Source: Shewanella kaireitica
Lineage (GTDB): Bacteria; Pseudomonadota; Gammaproteobacteria; Enterobacterales; Shewanellaceae
DNA: 64,000 nt
Direction: 5' to 3'
Assembly: GCF_023284045.1 (NCBI RefSeq)
Contig: NZ_JAKIKQ010000001.1
Coordinates: 1 to 64,000, forward strand
Part shown: piece by piece, positions 24,823 to 33,333 of the stretch
How positions within the stretch are numbered: position 1 is the first letter of the stretch
Layout of the letters: every line of letters begins with the position of its first letter
The notes under the pieces: generated by a model
What the model saw: only the letters and a program-made list of their open reading frames with translations
Told to the model about the DNA's origin: nothing
The model's database searches: none
Translations under genes and position numbers: made by a program

Positions 24823-27216
24823 ATGGCACGTTGTCACTTGCATAAATTTGGTGGCTCCAGTTTAGCCGACGCAGACTGCTACCGTCGCGTTGCACATATT
24901 CTCCTGACACATGGTCATAGTGATGATCTTGTTGTGGTTTCTGCAGCAGGGAAAAGTACTAACTTTCTATATCGTTTGCTTGAGCTGAGCACGACTAAGC
25001 AGCTTTGGCAGGAAGAGTTGCAGATCTTAATCAGTTTTCAGCAAAAACTGATAGAACAACTGTTATCTAATGAGCAAGCTCGTTCGTTAAGAGAGCGACT
25101 ATCGAATGATAAAGCGCAGTTGATCAGCTTACTTTCATTAGCGGCGATTAATGATTACCAGAGCAGTCAAGTGGTGAGCTTTGGTGAACGTTGGTCGTCA
25201 CGTTTGCTCGCAGCTTTACTGCGAGAGTCCGGTGTTGCGGCATCTGATGTAGATGCACGTACTTTGTTGATTGCAGATGAAGGCGCAGTGCCACAGATAA
25301 GATTGCAGCAGTCACGTCAAAGAGTACAAAAGCTGATTGATGAGCATCCTAATGAGCGACTCATTATTACCGGCTTTATCTGCGCCAATGATAAAGGCGA
25401 TACCTTGCTATTAGGCCGTAACGGTTCGGATTTTAGTGCTACGTTAATCGCAAGTCTCGCTGATATCGAACGGGTAACGATTTGGACCGATGTTGAAGGT
25501 GTATTTAACGCAGACCCCAACAAAATTAATGACGCGAAACTATTGAGTAGCTTGTCATTAGATGAAGCCAATCGCTTAGCGCATTTAGGTTCGCCAGTAT
25601 TGCATAACCGCACTTTACAGCCACTATTCGATACCCAAGTTAGCCTCGCTGTGCGCTCTAGCTATGCATCTCATACCGACTTCACCTTGATTGCGCCTAA
25701 AAGCTCTTCAGCTAGTGCACCAGTGGTAACCAACCTAAATAGTGTGTCTCTGTTTAACATTCAGTTGGATGGTGCTTTATCCGATCTATTGAGCTTATTG
25801 ACTGATTCTGGGCTCTATCCATTAGCCCATTGGTCGCTGGCGCAAAAACGCGTTGAATTGACAGTTACGCTTGAGAATCAGAAACAAGTGCAGGCGCTGC
25901 TTGATGTCAATAGCGATGCATTGGGAATAACAGATATTCAGATAAGAGATGACTTGGGACTGGTGGCATTGGTGAGTGCTGATGCGGATCTCTACCGTCG
26001 TGGCTTTGCCAGATTATTGAGTCGTAATGCTCGACCATTGTTTAATGACGGTATGAGTTTAGTGACTTTGGTGCCACAGACGCAAGTGAACTTGCTAACT
26101 CAGAAAGTACATCGCCGTTGTGCAGGCCCGCGCAAACGTATCGGTGTTCTGTTGTTAGGTGTTGGCAATATTGGTGAAGCATGGATAGACCTGTTTGATG
26201 GTGCGAGAGCAGCGTTAAACAAAGAGCTCGAGGCCAGTGTTGATCTAGTTGGGTTAGTGAGTTCGCGTAAAGCTTTAATAAGTGACAAAGGAATCGCCCT
26301 TGATACTTGGAAAAGCGAATTTGAACAAGATGCGACGCCATGGCAGTACAGTCATCTTTTTGAAGAGCTTCAAGGCCTAGAATGTGATGAAGTTGTGGCG
26401 CTAGATATCAGTGCTAGCGCTGATCTGACATTGCAATACCCTGAGTTTTTTGCTCGTGGAATCCATGTTGTCAGTGCTAATAAGCTTGCTGGTTCTGGCC
26501 CACTACCTTTTTATCGAGAGTTGAAGCTGCAGCTGGGTAATCGCCGATTATTTTGGCGTTATAATGCCAGTTGTGGAGCAGGCTTACCTGTACAGCACGC
26601 GATTAATGATCTGCATAATAGTGGCGACAGCATTGAAGCCGTTGGCGGTATTTTCTCTGGTACGCTGTGTTGGTTATTTGAAAACTATGATGCCGTCAAA
26701 CCTTTCTCTGAGCTAGTAGTCGATGCGCGTGGGCTTGGGATCACCGAGCCCGATCCGCGAGATGATCTGTCTGGTCGTGACATGCAGCGTAAACTGCTTA
26801 TTTTAGCTCGTGAGATTGGTTTAGAGATAGAGCTTGAAGATATAGAGCTCAAATCCTTGGTCCCCGCTCATCTTGCAGAACTTCCGCTTGAGCAGTTTTT
26901 GTCGCGTATAAACGAATTAGATGAAGACATGCTACAGCAGTATCTTGCCGCAGTGGAGCAAGACAAAGTGCTTAGGTATGTAGCTGCTCTAGATAGAGTC
27001 AATGGTAAGCTTAAAGCTGAAGTGAGCTTGCAATGGGTTGATAATAGCCACCCGTACGCTAATTTAACCCCTGGCGATAATGTATTTGTTATCCGCAGTA
27101 AATTCTATCAGGACAACCCGCTCATTATTCGTGGACCCGGTGCGGGTCGTCAGGTTACCGCTGCGGCAGTGCAATCTGATCTGGCACATATCTGTCGAGA
27201 CCTACTACAAGAGTAG
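24823..27216 (+). CDS. metL: Bifunctional aspartokinase II / homoserine dehydrogenase II
   Basis: 797 residues. An N-terminal aspartate kinase (KFGGSSLAD at 7-15, GFICANDKGDTLLLGRNGSDFSA, IWTDVEGVFNADP) is followed by a degenerate ACT-like linker at about 300-430. The homoserine dehydrogenase follows (RKRIGVLLLGVGNIGEAW near 436, VSANKLAG, GIFSGTLCWLF, DLSGRDMQRKLLILARE). It catalyses the first and third steps from aspartate to homoserine in the methionine branch. Length and fusion match MetL/ThrA. The metBL operon and nearby metJ support MetL. Confidence 0.95.
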   Translation: MARCHLHKFGGSSLADADCYRRVAHILLTHGHSDDLVVVSAAGKSTNFLYRLLELSTTKQLWQEELQILISFQQKLIEQLLSNEQARSLRERLSNDKAQLISLLSLAAINDYQSSQVVSFGERWSSRLLAALLRESGVAASDVDARTLLIADEGAVPQIRLQQSRQRVQKLIDEHPNERLIITGFICANDKGDTLLLGRNGSDFSATLIASLADIERVTIWTDVEGVFNADPNKINDAKLLSSLSLDEANRLAHLGSPVLHNRTLQPLFDTQVSLAVRSSYASHTDFTLIAPKSSSASAPVVTNLNSVSLFNIQLDGALSDLLSLLTDSGLYPLAHWSLAQKRVELTVTLENQKQVQALLDVNSDALGITDIQIRDDLGLVALVSADADLYRRGFARLLSRNARPLFNDGMSLVTLVPQTQVNLLTQKVHRRCAGPRKRIGVLLLGVGNIGEAWIDLFDGARAALNKELEASVDLVGLVSSRKALISDKGIALDTWKSEFEQDATPWQYSHLFEELQGLECDEVVALDISASADLTLQYPEFFARGIHVVSANKLAGSGPLPFYRELKLQLGNRRLFWRYNASCGAGLPVQHAINDLHNSGDSIEAVGGIFSGTLCWLFENYDAVKPFSELVVDARGLGITEPDPRDDLSGRDMQRKLLILAREIGLEIELEDIELKSLVPAHLAELPLEQFLSRINELDEDMLQQYLAAVEQDKVLRYVAALDRVNGKLKAEVSLQWVDNSHPYANLTPGDNVFVIRSKFYQDNPLIIRGPGAGRQVTAAAVQSDLAHICRDLLQE

Positions 27217-27249
27217 TGACGCTTAGCAAGTCTTAATGAATCAATAATG

Positions 27250-27282
27250 AGTGCATTTCAGTTTATGGAATGCACTTTTTTT
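27250..27282 (+). terminator. Terminator of the metBL operon
   Basis: AGTGCATT (27250-27257) pairs with AATGCACT (27269-27276), followed by a T-run to 27282, about 35 bases after the metL stop. Confidence 0.92.
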
Positions 27283-27403
27283 ATGGTGGTAATCCGTCTT
27301 ATCAACTTCAGTTATTTGCCGTTCCATCAAAACTTCACTTACTTATTGAGCAAATAGGCAGATAAACGCTATTGTTAACATATCTATAGATGGAGGTGTG
27401 ATG

Positions 27404-27997
27404 ATGAAACGTGGATTCATAATGTCGGCTTTACTCATGTTAAGTAGTGCATCTTATGCAGCTATGCCGCCTCAGGCTGCGCTGTGTGGCAGTTGTCATG
27501 GTCCTCAAGGGCAAGGTGTTGAACCTTTAGGTCCTCGACTGGCTGGGCTGCCATCAGACTATATAGTGAAGCAAATTAAGCTATTTCAGTCAGGTAAAAG
27601 ACAAAATTCAACAATGCAACCGATGGCGATGACCTTGCAAGGTGATGCCATTGTTGCGGTTGCTGAGTATTTTTCTGCCTTTGACGTGCCTATGGTTACA
27701 CCGCATCTACGTGGAGAGAAAGCAGTCTATTCAGATCCTACTGAACAGTTAGTTTATCAGGGCGATTGGCAACGGGTGATTCCTGCATGTGTCACCTGTC
27801 ATGGGCCTTCTGGGCACGGTATTGGTGAATTCCCAAGGCTTGCAGGCCAACAAGCTTCTTATATCAAAAGCCAGTTACTTGCTTGGCAGAAAGATACCCG
27901 AAGTGGCGATCAGGACGGCGTGATGGACACCATCGCAGACAAGCTCACAAGTGCAGAAGTTGATGCATTAGCCAAATATTTTTCAGAATTGAAATAA
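27404..27997 (+). CDS. tsdB: Diheme c4-type cytochrome, probable TsdB partner
   Basis: About 197 residues. A signal peptide (MKRGFIMSALLMLSSASYA) is followed by two class I cytochrome domains with haem motifs CGSCH and CVTCH, and GPRLAGLPSDY / FPRLAGQQASY repeats with Met ligands in each half. This is the cytochrome c4 pattern. It is followed after 10 bases by the TsdA-like gene, the arrangement in which TsdB passes electrons to or from TsdA. In-line starts exist at 27398 (GTG), 27401 and 27404; the last has the best spacing from GGAGG. Confidence 0.85.
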   Translation: MKRGFIMSALLMLSSASYAAMPPQAALCGSCHGPQGQGVEPLGPRLAGLPSDYIVKQIKLFQSGKRQNSTMQPMAMTLQGDAIVAVAEYFSAFDVPMVTPHLRGEKAVYSDPTEQLVYQGDWQRVIPACVTCHGPSGHGIGEFPRLAGQQASYIKSQLLAWQKDTRSGDQDGVMDTIADKLTSAEVDALAKYFSELK

Positions 27998-28007
27998 GGA
28001 GTTAACC

Positions 28008-29078
28008 ATGAAATTACATCATTTAAGTTGGCTCGTTATTAGTCTGTTTTTCAGTATAGGTTTCAGTGTTGTTGTACAAGCAGAAGAGCTACCCGATAAA
28101 CAAGCAGAGCTTAATGCTAAAGTTAAGCAGGATGGACAATTATACTTAACGCCAGCACCGCTAAGCACTATTCCTGAGGGCGAATTTGGCGACAAAGTTC
28201 GCCTAGGTTACCAGCTGTTTGTTAACTCTCAGCAGATGAGGGATGCGTACGTAGGTAATAATCTTAACTGCTCTAATTGCCATATGGATGCAGGGCGACG
28301 AGCTAATGCTGCACCATTGTGGGCGGCCTACTTTGCTTATCCCGCGTACCGGAAAAAGAATGATAAAGTAAACAGTTTTGAAGAGCGTCTACAAGGGTGT
28401 TTTACCTATTCAATGAATGGCAAACCGCCAGCCTCGGCAAATAAAGAACTGGTCGCTTTGTCGGCTTACTCATATTGGTTAGGTATGAGCGGTTTGATGC
28501 AGCAAGCTGGGATTGATAGCGCAGTGCCTGAACTATCTGATAGCGAACTATTAAAGGGGGGGAAGCGCGACGAAATCCCTTTACCTGAATCAATTAAAAA
28601 TGCCATGACTCTTGAACAGCGTGCTTCATTACCGGGTAAAGGGTATCCGAAAATAGCCAAGCCTGCTCAAGCCTATTCACCAGAGCGTGGTAAGAAGGTG
28701 TATGTGGCGCATTGTCAGTCTTGTCATGGTGATGATGGACAAGGTTATGAAACATCGGGTGTTTACTCTCTGCCGCCACTTTGGGGCCCTCAGAGCTTCA
28801 ATTGGGGGGCGGGTATGCATAGAGTTAATACCGCAGCCTATTTTGTCTATGAAAATATGCCATTCGGCAAAAGTTACCAGCTAAGTAATCAAGATGCCTG
28901 GGATGTTGCCGCCTTTATTAATGCTCAAGAGCGGCCACAAGATCCTAGGTTTGAAGGGGATATTAAAGCCCTGAAAGAGAAGTATCATAAGCATCAAGGT
29001 TATTACGGCAGTAGTGTAAATGGACATAAAGAGCTGGGCAGTAAAGCTTATCCTATCAATCCTAAGCGCAGTGATTAA
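28008..29078 (+). CDS. tsdA: Thiosulfate dehydrogenase / tetrathionate reductase TsdA-like diheme cytochrome
   Basis: 356 residues: a signal peptide ending near AQA/EEL, haem 1 CSNCH at 88-92 followed by a Gly-Arg-Arg stretch, and haem 2 CQSCH at 236-240. Cys131 lies in ERLQGCFTYSMNG, the position of the unusual cysteine axial ligand of TsdA active-site haem. This makes TsdA much more likely than a generic diheme cytochrome. The family interconverts thiosulfate and tetrathionate in the periplasm, and the favoured direction varies between species. Its operon partner upstream is a c4-type cytochrome, and a terminator follows at 29107. Direction here cannot be read from sequence. Confidence 0.87.
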   Translation: MKLHHLSWLVISLFFSIGFSVVVQAEELPDKQAELNAKVKQDGQLYLTPAPLSTIPEGEFGDKVRLGYQLFVNSQQMRDAYVGNNLNCSNCHMDAGRRANAAPLWAAYFAYPAYRKKNDKVNSFEERLQGCFTYSMNGKPPASANKELVALSAYSYWLGMSGLMQQAGIDSAVPELSDSELLKGGKRDEIPLPESIKNAMTLEQRASLPGKGYPKIAKPAQAYSPERGKKVYVAHCQSCHGDDGQGYETSGVYSLPPLWGPQSFNWGAGMHRVNTAAYFVYENMPFGKSYQLSNQDAWDVAAFINAQERPQDPRFEGDIKALKEKYHKHQGYYGSSVNGHKELGSKAYPINPKRSD

Positions 29079-29106
29079 CCGGTTTAGTGCACTGTACAGA
29101 ATCAAC

Positions 29107-29132
29107 AGGGTTCGCTAGCGCGAGCCCTTTTT
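29107..29132 (+). terminator. Terminator of the tsdBA pair
   Basis: AGGGTTCGC pairs with GCGAGCCCT (one G-T pair) around a short loop and is followed by a T-run; 29 bases after the tsdA stop. Confidence 0.85.
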
Positions 29133-29171
29133 GTTACATTGAACTTTGTTCTGATATTTGGAGTATAGGCT

Positions 29172-29540
29172 TTGAAGCAAACACATATCGCCAGTTGCCA
29201 TTGTGGCGCGGTTCAGTTGGCGCTGAACCTTCCTCAAGGGCTGACAGACTTAAGGCGTTGTGACTGTTCCATGTGTCGCCGTCGAGGCACCATAGTGACT
29301 TCTGCTGAGCTTGATGGGCTCAAGGTTATTAGTGGTAATGACAAGCTATCGCTGTATCAATTTAATACTTTTACTGCCAAACACTATTTCTGCAGTGTCT
29401 GCGGTATATACACTCATCATCAACGCCGTTCTAATCCAAATCAATTTGGTGTGAACGTGGCGTGTATTGATGGGGTTAATCCATATAAATTGACCAATGT
29501 CGCCATGCCCGATGGAATTAATCATCCGGCGGATCGATGA
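29172..29540 (+). CDS. GFA-family (glutathione-dependent formaldehyde-activating-like) protein
   Basis: The 122-residue zinc-binding protein has the Gfa pattern: SCHCGAVQLAL, RRCDCSMCRRRG and a second set KHYFCSVCGIYTHHQRRSNP. These give the Cys clusters typical of the family. Most members have no proven activity, and formaldehyde or glutathione binding should not be assumed. The start is TTG at 29172, with GGAG eight bases upstream; no ATG in frame precedes the first conserved Cys. It is followed closely by a cysteine-rich CWC gene. Confidence 0.85.
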   Translation: MKQTHIASCHCGAVQLALNLPQGLTDLRRCDCSMCRRRGTIVTSAELDGLKVISGNDKLSLYQFNTFTAKHYFCSVCGIYTHHQRRSNPNQFGVNVACIDGVNPYKLTNVAMPDGINHPADR

Positions 29541-29558
29541 AACAGAGGGGGAAGAGTG

Positions 29559-29795
29559 ATGACAATAGATGCTACAAGCTGTCCACTATGCCAATCTAAA
29601 AATCGCTGCGCCGTGCAGCAAGGTGAGGCTATTGAGCAGTGCTGGTGCCTATCGCAGCCATTTCCTGCTAAGACTGTGCTAGATAGTGAAAAGTTAGCTA
29701 ATAGCGTGCTAGATGCTGAATCTTGTGTATGTCAGGCCTGTATAAAAAAATTGAAGCAGCAAGAGGAGAGTCAACTTTATAAACAAGTTGATTAG
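29559..29795 (+). CDS. Cysteine-rich CWC-family protein
   Basis: A 78-residue protein with eight cysteines: CPLCQSKNRCAV, the diagnostic CWC triplet in EQCWCLSQPFP, then SCVCQACIKKL. This is the pattern of the small CWC family, presumably metal binding, of unknown function. The ATG at 29559 follows GAGGGGGAAG; a GTG one codon earlier is also possible. It is 18 bases after the GFA gene, and both are probably one transcript ending at the terminator near 29850. Confidence 0.85.
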   Translation: MTIDATSCPLCQSKNRCAVQQGEAIEQCWCLSQPFPAKTVLDSEKLANSVLDAESCVCQACIKKLKQQEESQLYKQVD

Positions 29796-29833
29796 ACCTT
29801 CAGACAAAGCTCAACGGCATGATAATGAGATAC

Positions 29834-29861
29834 AAAAAAAGGAACCATAAGGTTCCTTTTT
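29834..29861. terminator. Bidirectional terminator between the CWC gene and deaD
   Basis: A7 followed by GGAACC, ATA, and AGGTTCC plus T5 gives a stem flanked by A and T runs on both sides, serving the convergent genes. Confidence 0.88.
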
Positions 29862-29903
29862 CATTTTATAAAACGCTAAGCTTTAATAAGCTGGCATTTA
29901 ATC

Positions 29904-31739
29904 TTACTCAGCGTCTTTTGCTGGACCTTTACGGTGCGGCTTTCTGTCACCAGAAGGACGACGATCGCCTGAAGGCTTACGAGGACGACGTGGAGGACGG
30001 CTATCGCCACCAGAAGTGTTCTCGAACGTCTCACCCGCTGCTTCGCGAATGTTTAATGGACGGCCACATACGCGTACTTTCTTAAGGTGCGCTAATACGT
30101 CTTTTGGCATACCATCTGGCAAATCGATTGCAGTGACTTGATCAAATAACTGGATTTGGCCAATGTAACGGCTGTCGATGTTTGCTTCGTTTGCAACAGC
30201 GCCAACGATGTTACCAACGCCAACACCATTATCACGACCTACGTCGATGATGTAACGGCACATCTTAACATCTGGGTTATCCTTTAGTGAGTCTGCTGAG
30301 CCAATGTTAGCTGGCGTAGGACGAGATTCACGACGAGGACGGTCACCACGGTCACGGGAGTTGCGGTCGTTACGGTCACGTGAATTGCGGTCATCACGGC
30401 TATCGCGCTGACGTTCGTTCATTGACGGCAACTGTAATGGACGATCTTTCTGAACTTGCTGAAGTAAAGCAGCAGCAAGTACATCAGTGTCAACTTCTAG
30501 CTCTTGGCATAGTTTTGCAACTGCACCTTTCATAAAGTCTAAAGAGTCTTTAGCGATTACTTCACCAATTTGCTCACCTAAACGAGACAGACGACGCTCG
30601 GTCACTGTTTCAGGACTAGGCACATCCATTGGCGAGATACGGCTCTTTGTTGCACGTTCGATAGTGCGCAACATACGCATCTCTCTGTGTGTAACGAAAA
30701 GAATTGCCATACCAGTACGACCGGCACGGCCAGTACGGCCAATACGGTGAACATAAGCTTCAGTATCGTATGGAATATCGTAGTTAACTACGTGTCCGAT
30801 ACGCTCAACATCAAGACCACGTGCAGCAACATCAGTTGCGATGATGATGTCTAGCTTGCCGCGCTTAAGTTGGTCAACAGCACGTTCACGGGCTTGTTGG
30901 TTCATGTCACCATGTAGTGGTGATGAAGCGTAGCCACGTGCTTCTAGCTTTTCTGCTAGCTCGACACAACTGTTACGAGTACGAACGAAGATAATAATAC
31001 CTTCAGTCTTCTCTACTTCTAGAACGCGAACTAACGCTTCTAGTTTGTTGTGTTGTGATACTTGTACAAAGCGTTGCTCGATCGTTTCAACAGTGGTTGT
31101 TGTAGCAGCGATTTTAACGTGTACAGGCTCTGATAAATATTTGTTAGCAACACGCTTAATTTGCTCAGGCATAGTCGCTGAGAATAACGCAAGTTGGCGT
31201 TGCTTAGGAGTGTGCTCCAGGATCCATTCGATATCATCGATGAAGCCCATTTTTAGCATCTCATCAGCTTCATCAAGTACCATTGCTTTTAGTGACTCTA
31301 ACTTAAGAGTGCCACGACGCATATGGTCCATAACTCGACCTGGAGTACCGACAATGATTTGAGGGCCACGACGCAAAGCATTCAGTTGTTGATGCATGCT
31401 TTGTCCACCGTAAATAGGTAGAACGTGTAGGCCTTTCATGAATTTTGCGTAGCTGCCGAATGCTTCAGCAACCTGAACAGCAAGTTCACGTGTTGGGGCA
31501 AGTACTAAAATTTGTGGAGAATTAGTATTTGGGTCAATGCTGTTTAGCAGAGGTAGTGCAAACGCACCTGTTTTACCTGTACCTGTTTGAGCTTGACCTA
31601 AAATATCTTTTCCGGCCATGAGAGGATCGATACTCGCAGCCTGGATTGGAGTTGGTTTTTCGTAACCGAGCTCATCAAGAGCACGCAACAAAGGCTCGGC
31701 AAGACCGAGTTCGCGGAAAGTTTTTTCACTGGATGACAT
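29904..31739 (-). CDS. deaD: DEAD-box ATP-dependent RNA helicase DeaD/CsdA
   Basis: The 611-residue protein has the full helicase set: Q motif, AQTGTGKT (about 49-56), PTRELA, GTPGR, DEAD (156-159), SAT, and HRIGRTGRAGR. A DbpA-like RNA-binding domain follows at about 475-555 (KMCRYIIDVGRDNGVGVGNIVGAVANEANIDSRYIGQIQLF). The linker at about 430-470 and the C-terminal tail are Arg/Asp/Pro rich and disordered (RDDRNSRDRNDRNSRDRGDR). Length and layout match DeaD/CsdA, which works in ribosome assembly and mRNA decay at low temperature. The 5' leader is long and AT rich (31740-31960), as in cold-shock genes. Confidence 0.95.
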   Translation of the reverse strand: MSSSEKTFRELGLAEPLLRALDELGYEKPTPIQAASIDPLMAGKDILGQAQTGTGKTGAFALPLLNSIDPNTNSPQILVLAPTRELAVQVAEAFGSYAKFMKGLHVLPIYGGQSMHQQLNALRRGPQIIVGTPGRVMDHMRRGTLKLESLKAMVLDEADEMLKMGFIDDIEWILEHTPKQRQLALFSATMPEQIKRVANKYLSEPVHVKIAATTTTVETIEQRFVQVSQHNKLEALVRVLEVEKTEGIIIFVRTRNSCVELAEKLEARGYASSPLHGDMNQQARERAVDQLKRGKLDIIIATDVAARGLDVERIGHVVNYDIPYDTEAYVHRIGRTGRAGRTGMAILFVTHREMRMLRTIERATKSRISPMDVPSPETVTERRLSRLGEQIGEVIAKDSLDFMKGAVAKLCQELEVDTDVLAAALLQQVQKDRPLQLPSMNERQRDSRDDRNSRDRNDRNSRDRGDRPRRESRPTPANIGSADSLKDNPDVKMCRYIIDVGRDNGVGVGNIVGAVANEANIDSRYIGQIQLFDQVTAIDLPDGMPKDVLAHLKKVRVCGRPLNIREAAGETFENTSGGDSRPPRRPRKPSGDRRPSGDRKPHRKGPAKDAE

Positions 31740-31965
31740 GGGTTGTAGCCTTGTGGAATAGCAGAGTGCAATAAAGCACTTATGTTTATAGACAGAAAAT
31801 CAACCCCGTGTCGACTTCCCGCACCGAAAACGTATCAGTAAGCCGACTATTATAGCAGGGTGTAATTGGTATTACCATTTAATGATGCTATTTTTATCAA
31901 TATTCATAGCAATTACTAGGCCAGTTAGCGGCTTACAGTAAAATAAAAATCAATGAACGTGGCCT

Positions 31966-32931
31966 TTATGGGGCGTTTTTCAGAAGAAAACTGTCGATAA
32001 CCAACAGTTGGTAAGCAGATTCCACTGTAGCGGCGACAAAGCTAATATCTATTTTATCTGCGATATCACTAGGTTGATGGTAATCTCTATGGGTTGGAAC
32101 GCCAAAGTAAAGCCAAGGGATCCCTACTTTGTGCATTGCGTAATGATCTGATGCACGTAATAGATCAACACTGATAACACTGCCGTCGAATGATTTTGGC
32201 TGACGAGTCCTTATGCATAATTGGTTTGATTGAGTCATTAATTGCTGTATTTCATCGAATGAGTCGAATCGTCTTGCACCCTCAATATAGATAGCATTGC
32301 GACGATCTGGGCGGCCAATCATATCTAAATTGATAGCGAGTTCAATCTGGGGAATTTGCGGTTCACTGCGTTTGTTGGCCAATTTATCTGCAAGTGCGTA
32401 ACCCCCATACAGCCCTGGTTCTTCTGCATCGGTCGCGACAAAAAGTAAGTTTACTGGACTTCCTTTGCTAGCAGCGTGCTGCGCAAGTTGCAGTAAGCCT
32501 GCCACTCCTGAAGCGTTATCATCAGCGCCATAGTATATACGAGAGCCTTTGTGACCAAGATGGTCATAATGGGCAAGCACCACACGCCATTTACTGGTTG
32601 GTGTAGTGGCTAGCTGCACGCCAGCAATATTGACACCCACTCTATCGCTAAAAGATTTAGTAAAGTTAAATGGATGTTGGAAATCACCTTGCCAAGGCTT
32701 AAGCCCAATTTGTTCAAATCGTTGGATTAGATATTGCCTTGTTAGCGCTGCACCTGCGGAACCCGTTTTTCGGCCTGCGAATTCTGTTGACGCTAGTTTA
32801 TGTATATCGCGACTAATCTGTGCTTGGTCTGCCCATAATGTGCTGGGGCGCTTTTGGCATTGGGAGGTTGAACTGCAGGCATTCAGGCTTAGAGTGGTAA
32901 TAATAACTAAGAGAGTCGTTAATTTTTGCAT
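31966..32931 (-). CDS. M28-family metallopeptidase lipoprotein
   Basis: 321 residues with a lipoprotein signal (MQKLTTLLVIITTLSLNACSS, lipobox LNAC). The M28 zinc site is visible: LAHYDHLG (first His), GADDNASGVAGLLQLA (bridging Asp), TDAEEPGLYGGYALA (catalytic Glu-Glu), NLDMIGRPD (Asp) and a late His in HYAMHKVGIPWLYFG or THRDYHQPSD. It is a probable aminopeptidase anchored in a membrane facing the periplasm or surface. It is separated from the uvrA pair by a terminator. Confidence 0.93.
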   Translation of the reverse strand: MQKLTTLLVIITTLSLNACSSTSQCQKRPSTLWADQAQISRDIHKLASTEFAGRKTGSAGAALTRQYLIQRFEQIGLKPWQGDFQHPFNFTKSFSDRVGVNIAGVQLATTPTSKWRVVLAHYDHLGHKGSRIYYGADDNASGVAGLLQLAQHAASKGSPVNLLFVATDAEEPGLYGGYALADKLANKRSEPQIPQIELAINLDMIGRPDRRNAIYIEGARRFDSFDEIQQLMTQSNQLCIRTRQPKSFDGSVISVDLLRASDHYAMHKVGIPWLYFGVPTHRDYHQPSDIADKIDISFVAATVESAYQLLVIDSFLLKNAP

Positions 32932-32955
32932 TTAACTGTCCCTTTATATATGCAA

Positions 32956-32997
32956 AAAGCCATTACAACAGTTACTCAACCTACAGGTAATGGCTTT
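32956..32997 (-). terminator. Terminator after the uvrA operon
   Basis: AAAGCCATTAC (32956-32966) pairs perfectly with GTAATGGCTTT (32987-32997). On the minus strand the second arm is followed by TTGC, giving T5 in total. It lies 14 bases after the stop of the small membrane protein gene. Confidence 0.82.
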
Positions 32998-33011
32998 AAA
33001 TAGCGATACTC

Positions 33012-33317
33012 TTACTCACTTTGTTGATTTTCAGCCGATTTATCAATATTCGACAACTTTAACTTGTACTCGTGGGTACCTGAAAAAAGCCGTTGTTTTG
33101 CACCAACAGTGACTTGAGATTGCGGCGCTAAGTTGCCCACACTTACTCGTGCAACAGAGCCATCAGGTAGGGATATAGTACTGCTTTGCTGGTCGCTACT
33201 AATGACTCTTGCCTCAGTAGAAGCACATTGGCCAAACAATGGATCAACCACCACCATTATAAGTAGGCCTAGTGTTACCACAAGGCCTGAGGCTAATAAA
33301 ATATTACTGCTTGTCAT
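33012..33317 (-). CDS. Small hypothetical protein with one membrane anchor
   Basis: 101 residues: an N-terminal hydrophobic segment (about 5-25, NILLASGLVVTLGLLIMVVV), then a soluble beta-rich part (EARVISSDQQSSTISLPDGSVARVSVGN). The first membrane segment is probably an uncleaved anchor with the rest in the periplasm. I do not recognise the family. It starts 16 bases after the uvrA stop and is followed by a terminator, so it is cotranscribed with uvrA, but no repair role is visible. Confidence 0.8.
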   Translation of the reverse strand: MTSSNILLASGLVVTLGLLIMVVVDPLFGQCASTEARVISSDQQSSTISLPDGSVARVSVGNLAPQSQVTVGAKQRLFSGTHEYKLKLSNIDKSAENQQSE

Positions 33318-33333
33318 TGAACTGGATGATCTC

